Assembly (NCBI GenBank): GCA_030631415.1
Contig: DAOVLE010000079.1
Location: 1-19,813, forward strand
Direction: 5' to 3'
DNA from: JAAEQG01 sp023133475
GTDB lineage: Bacteria > Planctomycetota > Phycisphaerae > UBA1845
DNA: 19,813 nt
Within the stretch, counting starts at the first letter, position 1. Each line of letters opens with the position of its first letter. This document shows, in pieces, positions 1 through 7,617 of this stretch. The notes below the pieces were generated by a model. The model ran no database searches. It saw nothing but the letters and a program-made list of their open reading frames with translations, and had not been told where the DNA came from. Made by a program: the position numbers and the translations under genes.

Positions 1-87
1 GCGTAAGATGGAGCTTGGCCATGTACACGCTGCGCGAAAGCGTGCGGCGCCGAACATGGTCAAGGGCCACCCACCGCGTCATGCCAA

Positions 88-111
88 GAAGGCGGGTGGA
101 ACCCGCCCTAC
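88..111. repeat. Family A half-element hairpin
   Basis: One arm of the interspersed family A repeat. It contains the core GGCGGGTGGAACCCGCC, which folds into a 7-bp stem with a 3-base loop. The partner arm to the left is degenerate or lost, although the linker-like sequence CCGCGTCATGCC is recognisable at 73-84. Confidence 0.8.
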
Positions 112-144
112 ACACCCGCATGTGCACACAACAACAATGTCTCC

Positions 145-210
145 CATTTTTCATTTTCCATTTTCCATTTTCTCAATTCTCCATTCTCAATTCTCCATTC
201 TCCATTTTCC
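145..210. repeat. Low-complexity TTTTCCA/TTCTCCA tract (family D)
   Basis: Irregular tandem copies of CATTTTC, CATTCTC and related 7-8 base units on the plus strand. The same unit recurs at 6850-6890 (opposite orientation) and within 9291-9414. It lies immediately 3' of the metH stop codon, which is on the minus strand. Confidence 0.8.
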
Positions 211-212
211 TC

Positions 213-3200
213 TCAGCGCACGTTGAAGTATCTCGCTTCGGGGTGGTGGCAGACCAGGGCGGTGGTGGTTTGCTCGGGTTCGAGTTGGAACTCGGGCGTG
301 AGTGACACGCCGATGCGCTCGGGCTCCAACAGCGGCCAGAGCTTGACCTGGTCCTCCAGGCGTGGGCAGGCGGGATACCCGAAGCTGTAGCGGCTGCCCT
401 GATACTTCTGCTGGAACAGACGTGGGATTTCGCGGGCGTCGTGGTCGGCGATGCCCAATTCGGCGCGGATTTGCTTGTGCAAGTATTCCGCCAACGCCTC
501 AGCCGCTTCGACCCCCAGCCCGTGCAAGTGCAGATAGTCGCGGTAGCGGTCTTCGGCAAACCATTCGTGAGCCACCTCGGTAGCTCGCCGGCCTACCGTG
601 ACCACCGAGAACGCCACCACGTCCATCTCGCCCTGCTCCACCGAGCGGAAAAAGTCCGAGATGCACCAGTAAGGTTCCTTGTACTGCCGTGGAAACTCGA
701 AGCGGGCACGTTGGCGGCTGAGGTCTTTGGGGTCGTAGACGATCAGCGTATCTTCGTCCGCCTGCACCGGCCAATATCCGTAGATCGCTTGTGGTTGGAT
801 GATCTCGTTCTCTTCGCACATCCGCACGAGATCGCGGAAGATCGGGCGAACTTCCGTATCAATGTAATGCTCGAATTTGGTATTCGAGCGTTCCCCGTGC
901 CGATACTGCCATTGGATGTGGAACAGCATCTTCTCGTTGATGTAGGGCACGATGGCGCTCAGTGGGATGTGTTCGATCACCCGGCTGCCCCAAAACGGTG
1001 GCTGGGGAACAGGCACGTCCTTCCCGACGGTCGAGTGGGCAGCGGTGGGGAGTTGCACCGCCGGCCTGGGGGCACGCCGGGGCGGTAGGGCAGGTTCCTT
1101 GACTGCCGGCTCCCCAGCCATAATGCGGTCCATCAGGTGCAACCCCTCGAAAGCGTCCTTGGCGTAGAACAACGCTCCCGGGTAGTTAGGCCTGAGGTCC
1201 TGCTCGACGTACTTCCGGGTCAATGCCGCCCCGCCCAGAATGACGGTCGGCGACAGATTACGTTCCTTGAGCACCTCGAGATTCTCCTTCATGACCAACG
1301 TGGATTTGACGAGCAGGCCTGACAGGCTTATGGCGTCGGCTTTGTGCTGTTCCCAGGCGTCGATGATGGTATTGATAGGCTGTTTGATGCCCAGGTTGTG
1401 GACCAGGTATCCGTTGTTTGTCAGGATGATGTCCACCAGGTTCTTGCCGATGTCGTGCACGTCGCCGCGCACCGTGGCCAGTACCACCACCCCCTTGTGT
1501 GTCCCTTCCTTCTTATCCATGTACGGTTCGAGGTAGGCCACCGCAGCCTTCATGGTCTGGGCGGATTGCAGCACGAAGGGCAACTGTGTCTGCCCAGCCG
1601 CGAACAGGTCGCCCACAGTCTTCATCCCGTCGAGCAACAGGTCGTTGACGATGTCCAACGCCTGATAGGTGGTCAAAGCCTGATCGAGATCGTCCTGAAG
1701 CCCGCTGCGATCGCCGTCGATGATGCGCTGTTTGAGGCGCTGCTCGACGGGCAGGTCGGGGGCATGGCATTTTTCCTCGACGGCTTCGTTTTCGTTGAAC
1801 AATCCCACGAAGGTCAGCAGTGGATCATCCGCCGCCTCTCGGCGATCGTAGATGAGGTCCAGGGCGGCGTTCCAGCGTTCGGTGGTGATCTTGTTCCGAG
1901 GCAGAATCCCGCCGGCATGGACGATGGCACTGGTCAGGCTGCGGTCGATGGCCTCGTGCAAAAACGCCGAGTTCAGCACCACCCGCGCCGCCGGCTTGAG
2001 ACCGAAACTCACGTTCGATATGCCCAACACCTGTTGACACCGCGGCATCTCCTCGTGAATCTGGGCGATGGCATCGAGCGTCTCCAATGCCAACCGTCTG
2101 TCATCCTCGTTTCCGGTGGTGATGGGGAAGGTTAGCGTGTCGAAGAAGATGTCGTACGGGGCGATGCCGTACTTGTTGACCAGCAGATCGTACAGGCGGC
2201 GGGCGATCTCGATCTTTCGCCGGGCGGTCTTTGCCATCGCCTCGGTGGGGTCCTCGTCGATGGTCAAAGCCACCACGGCAGCCCCGTAACGTTTGAGCAT
2301 CGGGCAGATGACCCTCAGCCTCCCCTCGCCGTCTTCGAGATTAACTGAATTAACGATACACTTGCCGCCGGCCAGCTTGAGCCCGGCTTCGATGACTTGT
2401 GGTTCGGTGCTGTCCAGCATGAGGGGGGCGGTGACATCCTGGGCGTATCGGCTGACAACCCGCTCGATGTCGGGCACGCCGTCGCGCCCGACGTAATCCA
2501 CGCACACGTCGAGCACGTGGGCACCCTCAGTCACCTGCTCGCGCCCGACAGCCACCAACTCGTCGATGCCGCCATCCAACAGCAGGCGCCTGAACCGGCG
2601 CGAGCCGTTGGTGTTGCTCCGCTCGCCGACGATCAAAACACTGCTGTCCTGCCGCATGGCTACGGACTGATAGATGCTGCTGATCGAAGGCTCGGATTGC
2701 ACGTCCCGTGGCATTGGTTTGCGCTTGCCGATGGCTTTGACCACCGCTTCGAGGTGGGCTGGTGTGGTCCCGCAACAACCGCCGACCAGGTTGACCCCGT
2801 CCACTTCGACGAACTCGACCAGCCAACGGGCCAGTTCCTCGGGCGTGAGTGCGTAGTGCGGCTGACCGTCCACCAACTGCGGCAGCCCGGCGTTCGGCTG
2901 AACCGACAGAAAACGCGGGCAGGCCCGGCTCAGCACCTGGACATGCTCGCTCATCTCCTGCGGCCCGGTGGCACAGTTCAGACCTATAACCTGGATTTGG
3001 CAATACGGGTCCAGCGCGGTGATAGCAGCAGCCATCTCCGTGCCGACCAGCATGGTTCCGGTGGTCTCCATGGTCACCTGGCAGATGATGGGCAGTTGGC
3101 AGCCAAGCTCCTCCATCGCATCCGTGCAGGCAACCACCGCCGCCTTGGTTTGCAGGATGTCCTGGCAGGTCTCGATGATGAAGGCGTCGGCGCCGCCCTC

Positions 3201-3644
3201 GATCAGCCCGCGGGCCTGCTCAAGGTAGCTGTCCACCAGCGTGCCCCAGTCGGTCTGGCGTAAAGACGGCAGTTTGGTCCCCGGGCCGACCGAGCCCAGC
3301 GCAAACCTCGGATGGTCCGGTGTGCGAAACTCATCACATACCTGGCGAGCGATCTGGGCTGCCCGGCGGTTGAGCGTGCGGGTTTGGTCCATCAGCCCGA
3401 ATTCATCGAGCACCAGCTTATTGGCACCGAAGGTGTCGGTCTCGACCGCGTCGCAGCCGACCGCCAGAAAGGAGCGATGGATGTCCGCAATCACGTCAGG
3501 CCTGGTCAGAACCAGAATCTCCGTGCAGTTTTCCAGGTTCTTGAAATCCGAGAGCGGGAGGTTATGGGCATGGACGCTGGTGCCCATGGCTCCGTCGCAC
3601 ACCAGAACTCGCTCCCGCAGATGATCCAGAAACAGCGATTTCAT
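213..3644 (-). CDS. metH: Cobalamin-dependent methionine synthase MetH
   Basis: Transfers the methyl group of 5-methyltetrahydrofolate to homocysteine through a bound cobalamin, in the cytoplasm. All modules are visible in the 1143-residue product. The homocysteine domain (about 1-310) has zinc-ligand cysteines at C224 (GLNCATGP) and C290/C291 (GGCCGT). The pterin-binding domain (about 333-600) starts at GERSNTNGS. The cobalamin cap is at about 625-715. The B12 domain (about 716-845) has DVHDIG with axial His730, then SLSGLL and GGAALT. The reactivation domain (about 880-1143) has SRYSFGYPACP, including the conserved Arg that contacts S-adenosylmethionine. The length is slightly below the 1227 residues of the E. 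coli enzyme. The start at 3644 is preceded by AAAGGG nine bases upstream. The frame is open 27 codons further upstream, but that part runs into the MITE-like repeat and resembles nothing. It stands alone; I see no cobalamin riboswitch upstream. Confidence 0.97.
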   Translation of the reverse strand: MKSLFLDHLRERVLVCDGAMGTSVHAHNLPLSDFKNLENCTEILVLTRPDVIADIHRSFLAVGCDAVETDTFGANKLVLDEFGLMDQTRTLNRRAAQIARQVCDEFRTPDHPRFALGSVGPGTKLPSLRQTDWGTLVDSYLEQARGLIEGGADAFIIETCQDILQTKAAVVACTDAMEELGCQLPIICQVTMETTGTMLVGTEMAAAITALDPYCQIQVIGLNCATGPQEMSEHVQVLSRACPRFLSVQPNAGLPQLVDGQPHYALTPEELARWLVEFVEVDGVNLVGGCCGTTPAHLEAVVKAIGKRKPMPRDVQSEPSISSIYQSVAMRQDSSVLIVGERSNTNGSRRFRRLLLDGGIDELVAVGREQVTEGAHVLDVCVDYVGRDGVPDIERVVSRYAQDVTAPLMLDSTEPQVIEAGLKLAGGKCIVNSVNLEDGEGRLRVICPMLKRYGAAVVALTIDEDPTEAMAKTARRKIEIARRLYDLLVNKYGIAPYDIFFDTLTFPITTGNEDDRRLALETLDAIAQIHEEMPRCQQVLGISNVSFGLKPAARVVLNSAFLHEAIDRSLTSAIVHAGGILPRNKITTERWNAALDLIYDRREAADDPLLTFVGLFNENEAVEEKCHAPDLPVEQRLKQRIIDGDRSGLQDDLDQALTTYQALDIVNDLLLDGMKTVGDLFAAGQTQLPFVLQSAQTMKAAVAYLEPYMDKKEGTHKGVVVLATVRGDVHDIGKNLVDIILTNNGYLVHNLGIKQPINTIIDAWEQHKADAISLSGLLVKSTLVMKENLEVLKERNLSPTVILGGAALTRKYVEQDLRPNYPGALFYAKDAFEGLHLMDRIMAGEPAVKEPALPPRRAPRPAVQLPTAAHSTVGKDVPVPQPPFWGSRVIEHIPLSAIVPYINEKMLFHIQWQYRHGERSNTKFEHYIDTEVRPIFRDLVRMCEENEIIQPQAIYGYWPVQADEDTLIVYDPKDLSRQRARFEFPRQYKEPYWCISDFFRSVEQGEMDVVAFSVVTVGRRATEVAHEWFAEDRYRDYLHLHGLGVEAAEALAEYLHKQIRAELGIADHDAREIPRLFQQKYQGSRYSFGYPACPRLEDQVKLWPLLEPERIGVSLTPEFQLEPEQTTTALVCHHPEARYFNVR

Positions 3645-3700
3645 TGCGTTTAACCCTTTCACACTGCCCGACGACCTATTCTTAGCCTCCAGTCGCAACC

Positions 3701-3854
3701 AAAGGGGACAAGAGGGGAAATCCACAGATTACGCAGATTGCACAGATTGATAAAGAAATAGGCATTACCCAAACCGATCCTTGCTATTTCCCAGGCACGT
3801 TCTCACAAATCTGGGTAATCTGTGTAATCTGCGGATGCTTCTCTTGTCTCCTTT
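3701..3854. repeat. MITE-like inverted repeat with CAGATTACGCAGATT arms
   Basis: Two arms of about 48 bp (3701-3748 and 3808-3854) are imperfect inverted copies. They begin AAAGGGGACAAGAG on the left and end CTCTTGTCTCCTTT on the right. Each carries CAGATTACnCAGATT-type repeats, and about 59 bp separates them. There is no open reading frame inside. It lies in the gap between the metH start and the dehydrogenase stop codon. It could be a non-autonomous mobile element or a REP-like hairpin. Confidence 0.8.
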
Positions 3855-3920
3855 AGATTCACGGTGTTGGGTGGCACAAATTTGCCGAATGTTTACCTTC
3901 CAACGGTGGATATCCAACGA

Positions 3921-5162
3921 TCACTCGGTGTGCACGAATGCGGCTTTGATGATCCGAGCCCGCCCGCCGGAAGCCAATTCCGCCAGTGCCCGGCGATATG
4001 CCGACGGCGGGTAAGTGCGACTGAGCCACCCGCAAACCTCCAGCTTGCCGGAAGTGAGCAAGTCGAAAACCATCTCGTAGGTGTGTTTGCCCTCACCGTG
4101 ATGTTGTTCGGTTTGGCGGCCGTAGGCTCCGAGCACGGTCAGCTCCGACATCCATAGCGAGGTCGAGTCCACAATGCCGATCTGAACGGTGCCCACCTCG
4201 ACCACTGTACCGCGGGCCCGGGCAAAATTCATGCAATCCGTCAGGCTTCTGCCGTTGCCCACGCAGTCATAGGCCACATCAAACCCGCCAATCATGGTCT
4301 GGTTGCCGAATAACGCCGCAACACGTCGGCCAGCCACAGCATCCGCCACCTGTTCGTACCGCTGGGCTGATGATGCACCACGCGGGATCACCAAGGCGAG
4401 GCCCGCCCCGGCAGAGCGCATCCACTCCGCCTGGAAGGCGTATCGAACCAGGGCGGTGATTCGGCACCGACAACCCAGTGCCCGTAAACAGGCTACAATC
4501 CCCAGCCCGATGATCCCCCCACCAAGCACCATAACATGCTCTTGAGGCGCGGGGACGCGCCGTAGCACCGCGTGCAGCGAACAGGCCAGCGGATCGACCA
4601 GCACTGCCGTCGCATCGTCAATCTCATCGGGGACGGCGTGCAATTGAGAGTGGTGGGCGATGAAATACGGAGCCCAACTGCCGCAGGTGAAGTTATTGGC
4701 CCCGATCATGGTCCCGGCGGGCATTTCACCACCGGCAACGTTTTCGCACAACGAAAAGAGCCCTTGGCGACACGGGGGGCAAAGCGGCTTAATCCCGCGA
4801 ACCACGCATGACAGGGCCGGTTCCACACAGACCCGTTGGCCCACTCGCCAGCCGGGAACGGCTGATCCCACCGCATCGACGATTGCCACGTTTTCGTGGC
4901 CTAGGGCAACCGGGAAACTGGTCAGCGAACGCAGCACGGTGGCAGGATGGCTCCGCTGGAAAACAAGCCCCAGGTCCGTGCCGCAGATACCGCCCAACAC
5001 CGTCCGGAGGCGAACCCATTCATCGCCAAGCAACTCCGGGACCGGGATGTCACAGTAGCGCAAACCGGAAACCCGCGACCAGTAGACTCCACGCCAGAAT
5101 CTACCCAGTGCCTTGCAGACTGCCCACCGCAGTGGTCTCGGGTTGTAAACCAGTGCTTTCAT
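3921..5162 (-). CDS. Zinc-dependent medium-chain alcohol/polyol dehydrogenase
   Basis: A 413-residue member of the MDR superfamily, which oxidises an alcohol or polyol with NAD(P). The substrate is not predictable from the sequence. Likely catalytic zinc ligands are C60 (GGICGTD), H89/E90 (GHEN) and possibly D190 (VDPLACSLHAV). Four further cysteines at 119, 128, 131 and 139 match the structural-zinc lobe, but the first is separated from the second by eight residues instead of two. The Rossmann motif GGGIIGLG is at 214-221. The C-terminal half carries the usual substrate-domain closing segment. The product is longer than typical (about 350), with an N-terminal insertion around residues 12-35. 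The ATG at 5162 is the first in frame with a complete fold; its ribosome site is weak. It is divergent from the PilZ-like gene. Confidence 0.9.
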   Translation of the reverse strand: MKALVYNPRPLRWAVCKALGRFWRGVYWSRVSGLRYCDIPVPELLGDEWVRLRTVLGGICGTDLGLVFQRSHPATVLRSLTSFPVALGHENVAIVDAVGSAVPGWRVGQRVCVEPALSCVVRGIKPLCPPCRQGLFSLCENVAGGEMPAGTMIGANNFTCGSWAPYFIAHHSQLHAVPDEIDDATAVLVDPLACSLHAVLRRVPAPQEHVMVLGGGIIGLGIVACLRALGCRCRITALVRYAFQAEWMRSAGAGLALVIPRGASSAQRYEQVADAVAGRRVAALFGNQTMIGGFDVAYDCVGNGRSLTDCMNFARARGTVVEVGTVQIGIVDSTSLWMSELTVLGAYGRQTEQHHGEGKHTYEMVFDLLTSGKLEVCGWLSRTYPPSAYRRALAELASGGRARIIKAAFVHTE

Positions 5163-5293
5163 CGTGCGGCACCATCATAGCGTCCCTGCCCGGATAATTC
5201 AGCACATCGCCATGCCGGGCTAACAATAGCTTCTCAAGCAACGCGGACAGCTTGGACGATAAGACCAGTAATCGGCCCCAAGGAGAACGAAAC

Positions 5294-5683
5294 ATGGCAA
5301 TCGGCACGGATGGCGACAATGCGTTACTCTCGATATTGGTCGATGGCGACACCAACCTGGTCCCTTCTCAACACTCCCGCGCAGATAACGCCCCCGATCG
5401 CAGAACGCAAACAAGGTTTGAACCGGTCGAGCCGGTCACCTTGCGGCTGGACGTTTTTGGGGGAATCTGGTCTGCGAGGTTGAGGGACGTCTCCACCCGA
5501 TCCGCCTGCCTGCAATTGGATCATGAGATTGCTGACCAGATCGAGGATGGCCAATCCGCGTCGATCTGGCTGGAGACTCGGCAGGGCAGCCCGCTTCGTC
5601 TGGACGGTAGTTTACGCCTCCTCAGGCCCCGATCCGGCAGCGATGCGAACAACCCGGTGGGCATAACGTTCACTTATTCGTAG
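5294..5683 (+). CDS. Small PilZ-like domain protein
   Basis: A 129-residue protein. The frame opens 14 codons earlier at 5252, but AAGGAG at 5280-5285, eight bases before the ATG at 5294, decides the start. A region from about residue 37 onward resembles a PilZ domain: an arginine pair in the spacing RxxxR (RRTQTR), then a beta-rich stretch with DVSTRSACL in the place of the (D/N)xSxxG motif, then alternating hydrophobic strands ending in VGITF. PilZ domains bind cyclic di-GMP and act as effectors. The glycine of the motif is replaced here, so binding is uncertain. The first 35 residues look disordered. The stop codon TAG is supplied by an adjacent family A repeat. It could also be another small beta-barrel domain. 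Confidence 0.7.
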   Translation: MAIGTDGDNALLSILVDGDTNLVPSQHSRADNAPDRRTQTRFEPVEPVTLRLDVFGGIWSARLRDVSTRSACLQLDHEIADQIEDGQSASIWLETRQGSPLRLDGSLRLLRPRSGSDANNPVGITFTYS

Positions 5684-5737
5684 GGCGGGTTTTACCCGCC
5701 GTGTCATGCCGAGAAGGCGGGTGAAACCCGCCCTACG
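5680..5737. repeat. Family A full element (two inverted hairpins)
   Basis: Left arm AGGGCGGGTTTTACCCGCC, linker with TGTCATGCC, then right arm GGCGGGTGAAACCCGCCCT. Each arm is itself a 7-bp hairpin, and the two arms are inverted copies. The TAG stop codon of the PilZ-like gene is the first TAG of this element (5681-5683). It lies between two convergent genes and may serve as a bidirectional transcription barrier. Confidence 0.9.
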
Positions 5738-5758
5738 ACTGCCCAGCAAAGCCTCCCA

Positions 5759-5848
5759 ATCAGTACCGCGACCGTAAGGGAGCAGCCATACTGGTATTGG
5801 CCGCTCCCTTACGGTCGCGGTACTGATCGTTACGGTCGCGGTACTGAT
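5759..5848. repeat. Family C inverted repeat plus an extra partial copy
   Basis: The 25-bp arm at 5759-5783 is a perfect inverted copy of 5803-5827 (core CCCTTACGGTCGCGGTACTG), with a 19-base spacer. A further partial direct copy at 5830-5848 follows. This last copy overlaps the 3' end of the leftward secreted-protein gene and encodes its last residues (SVPRP) and its TAA stop. Other copies of the family are at 7453-7481 and 12051-12079. Confidence 0.9.
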
Positions 5849-6711
5849 TTCGTGGATCGCGGCGACACGAAGCGAATTTGCTGCTGAATGTCCTGGGCTG
5901 ATATCCGGTAGACCGCCCCCTTTTCGGCGGTCACGATCACGTCGCCCCCGTCAAAGCAACACGCCTCGATCTGCCCCTTTGGCGGATAGCTCACGCACTT
6001 GGTCGGCTGATCCTTGCGCAGGGTCAGGTCGTCGTTGACCGGGTAAAGGCACAAACGGTAACCCGTCACCGTCACGAGGAACCGCCCGTCGTCGGAGAGG
6101 CTCGCCCCGGTGATTCGCCCGCTGGGCAGGGTCTGCACCTTGGCCAGGATCATGTACTCGCCGCCCGTGGGTGTCAGCAGGTAGATGGCGGATGCTTTCC
6201 CGCCGGCTTTGCGGGTGATGTATATGTGCTCGCCGCGGACGAGGAGGCCTTCGGCATCGAAGGGGTCGCCCGGATACTTGTACCGGTAAGTGGCGATCGG
6301 TTTGAGGGGTTTGATGTCGTTGCGGAACGAGTCGGGCTCGGCGAATTTGTAAACCGTCCGAACCCGCAGCCATCCCATGTTGTTCCCGATGTCCCCGACA
6401 TAGATAAACCCGTCGGCGATGGCGATGTCCTCCCAATCAATATTGGGGGCGTCAACCACGGGCACTTTTGCCACCAACTCACCGTCGGCCCGAACGGCAA
6501 AGAGTTCCGGGGCGTTCCCGGAATCGTTGTGTGTCCAGAAGATACCCTTGTGCCTGGAACTCTTCGCAATGCCCGACGACTCTTTGATCACCGACCGGTC
6601 CAACTGCCCGACGGGAATGAATTCTTTCTGTCCCGGGCGGAGGGGACTCTGCCCTTCCCCCACCCCAACACAAACCACCACCAGAACAATATGGCTCATC
6701 AGCAATGCCAC
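5830..6711 (-). CDS. Secreted beta-propeller-like protein of unknown function
   Basis: About 293 residues. A hydrophobic N-terminal stretch (ALLMSHIVLVVVCVGVGEG) looks like a signal peptide, although it lacks basic residues. The mature part has short repeated segments of the type ESSGIAKSS...FWTHNDSG, DWEDIAI...YVGDIGNN, DAEGLLV..YITRK and GASLSDDGRFLVT. This arrangement is found in extracellular propeller proteins of the SdiA-regulated/phytase-like esterase kind. No catalytic residues can be assigned. Start choice: a near-consensus ribosome site AAGGGGGTGAT (about 6717-6727) sits eight bases before the GTG at 6711, and I prefer it. A GTG at 6720 and ATGs at 6717 and 6699 are alternatives. 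The stop codon and last five residues lie in a family C repeat. Confidence 0.75.
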   Translation of the reverse strand: MALLMSHIVLVVVCVGVGEGQSPLRPGQKEFIPVGQLDRSVIKESSGIAKSSRHKGIFWTHNDSGNAPELFAVRADGELVAKVPVVDAPNIDWEDIAIADGFIYVGDIGNNMGWLRVRTVYKFAEPDSFRNDIKPLKPIATYRYKYPGDPFDAEGLLVRGEHIYITRKAGGKASAIYLLTPTGGEYMILAKVQTLPSGRITGASLSDDGRFLVTVTGYRLCLYPVNDDLTLRKDQPTKCVSYPPKGQIEACCFDGGDVIVTAEKGAVYRISAQDIQQQIRFVSPRSTKSVPRP

Positions 6712-6849
6712 AAGCATCACCCCCTTTACCGCATCTACGTTTCACCCGCCGCGGCGCTCCATAGGTGCTGTATCTCCTCAGTCGGCAACATAACAGCGGC
6801 AGCGTTGCTGTCAATCATGGTGGCACTGGCGTCCCGCCGGTCAGGATGA

Positions 6850-6932
6850 ATTGAGAAAATGGAAAATTGAAAATGGAAAATGGAAAATGTGGGGTTGGCA
6901 GCGTTGCCCAGTTTCGAGTCTTTTCCCTTTTT
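6850..6932. repeat. Family D/E element (half copy)
   Basis: An AAATGG-rich tract (6850-6890) is joined to a unique-looking segment starting GTGGGGTTGGCAGCGTTGCC (6889-6930). The same junction is found inverted at about 9341-9412, on the other side of the glycyl-tRNA synthetase gene. Sequence shared by both copies extends to GAGTCTTTTCCC. It is non-coding in every frame I consider plausible. Confidence 0.8.
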
Positions 6933-6950
6933 GCCCTTATCTCTTCTGGC

Positions 6951-6980
6951 TCTTCTCTGCGTCTCTGCGTCTCTGCGTTC
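6951..6980. repeat. CTCTGCGTCTCTGCG-type short repeat
   Basis: Three tandem CTCTGCG units on the plus strand. A related copy in the opposite orientation (GCGGAGCACGCAGAGACCGC) is at 7347-7366. This kind of short repeat recurs across bacteria with repeat-rich genomes. No function can be assigned. Confidence 0.6.
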
Positions 6981-7128
6981 ATGAAAAGTCCGGGGTAGAA
7001 CCCGCCCTACTTCCATGTCGGTTTAGCACATTGCGGCGTAGGTCATTACTGTCAGAAACACGATTTTGGCTTTGCGGCGAAAGAACCAGTAAACCGTGTA
7101 CGCGGTGAATAGCGATTGCCCGGTCATA
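6979..7128 (-). CDS. Possible 49-residue small ORF with strong ribosome site
   Basis: On the minus strand, GGAGGAGG is followed five bases later by ATG at 7128. The reading frame starts MTGQSLFTAYTVYWFF and ends at a TGA at 6979. The first 16 residues are hydrophobic and aromatic. The remainder runs through a half copy of the family A repeat and looks non-protein-like. Within about 80 bases a neighbouring frame reads FRRKAKIVFLTVMTYAAMC before a stop, so a decayed or frameshifted small membrane protein is possible. The only positive evidence is the ribosome site. It may equally be noise. Confidence 0.2.
   Translation of the reverse strand, partial: YDRAIAIHRVHGLLVLSPQSQNRVSDSNDLRRNVLNRHGSRAGSTPDFS
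6991..7010. repeat. Family A half-element (diverged)
   Basis: The sequence GGGTAGAACCCGCCCTAC matches the right arm of the family A repeat, with its 5' stem shortened. No partner arm is visible to its left. Confidence 0.6.
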
Positions 7129-7389
7129 AAAGCCTCCTCCCCACTCCTCCGAAGGAGCGTTTCATCCAAATAACAAGCATGGCCAAGACCGCCGTGTGCC
7201 GGAACCCCGCCACGTTATCGGGTGCGGCAACATCATGTTGACAAAGAGGTTGCGAGAAGAATTGCCCTTGTTGCGGCTCGCGCGGGTTTTGCCGGTTCTG
7301 CGGAGAGGTAACCGGCACGCAACGTGACTAACCCGGATATTTCACCGCGGAGCACGCAGAGACCGCAGAGAGTTGAGAGGTAGGGAGTT

Positions 7390-7446
7390 GTAGGGCGGGT
7401 TCCACCCGCCTTCTTGGCACGGTGCGGCGGGTAAAACCCGCCCTAC
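7390..7446. repeat. Family A full element
   Basis: Left arm AGGGCGGGTTCCACCCGCC, a linker reading TTCTTGGCACGGTGC, then the inverted right arm GGCGGGTAAAACCCGCCCT. It lies about 170 bp upstream of glyS, immediately followed by a family C copy. Confidence 0.9.
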
Positions 7447-7452
7447 GTTTCT

Positions 7453-7481
7453 GGCCGCTCCCTTACGGTCGCGGTACTGAT
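7453..7481 (+). repeat. Family C copy
   Basis: Direct copy of the family C sequence (starts GGCCGCTCCCTTACGGTCGC, ends GGTACTGAT), identical to 5799-5827. Confidence 0.85.
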
Positions 7482-7493
7482 TGGAGAGCCGCT

Positions 7494-7522
7494 TTGTCGT
7501 CGGGCGAAGATTATGGTAGAAA
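7494..7522 (+). promoter_or_regulatory. Weak sigma70-like promoter candidate for glyS
   Basis: TTGTCG (7494-7499) and TAGAAA (7517-7522) are 17 bases apart. Each matches four of six consensus bases. A transcript from here would begin about 88 bases before the glyS ATG and include the two hairpins at 7540-7598. This is pattern matching only. Confidence 0.25.
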
Positions 7523-7539
7523 ACCGCGTTCTATCGTTG

Positions 7540-7598
7540 CCGGGACGATGTGAGATGTTTCATCGGCCCGGAACATAATACCAGACCCTGCGGGGTCT
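7540..7598 (+). promoter_or_regulatory. Two hairpins in the glyS leader
   Basis: Hairpin 1 pairs CCGGG (7540-7544) with CCCGG (7567-7571) and CGATG (7546-7550) with CATCG (7561-7565), with a one-by-one mismatch between the stems. Hairpin 2 pairs AGACCC (7583-7588) with GGGTCT (7593-7598) around a TGCG loop. A second CATCG at 7599-7603 could compete for 7546-7550, which would join the two. No T-box signature and no U-run is present, so classical tRNA-sensing attenuation is not supported. Confidence 0.4.
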
Positions 7599-7617
7599 CA
7601 TCGGGAATAGGTGGATA

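Larger units (their letters stand above)
1..212. other. Intergenic stretch with no supportable gene
   Basis: I see no convincing coding region here. Frames that stay open run through the interspersed repeat and the low-complexity tract, so they are probably not genes. Bases 88-111 are one half of the family A hairpin repeat, in the orientation ending CCCGCCCTAC. Bases 145-210 are a pyrimidine-rich simple-sequence tract. The 3' end of metH lies directly against this tract, so whatever ends metH transcription must lie within these 212 bases. The family A hairpin (7-bp stem, 3-base loop) is the only obvious structure, and it has no T-run. Confidence 0.6.

Noticed and set aside
2397..3263. 288-codon plus-strand frame inside metH
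   Set aside because: It lies opposite the homocysteine and pterin domains of metH, which have clear motifs; it has none of its own.
3645..3700. Cobalamin riboswitch upstream of metH
   Set aside because: The upstream stretch is short and lacks the B12-box type consensus before the MITE-like repeat.
7500..7617. T-box riboswitch upstream of glyS
   Set aside because: No T-box consensus and no terminator U-run; only simple hairpins are present.
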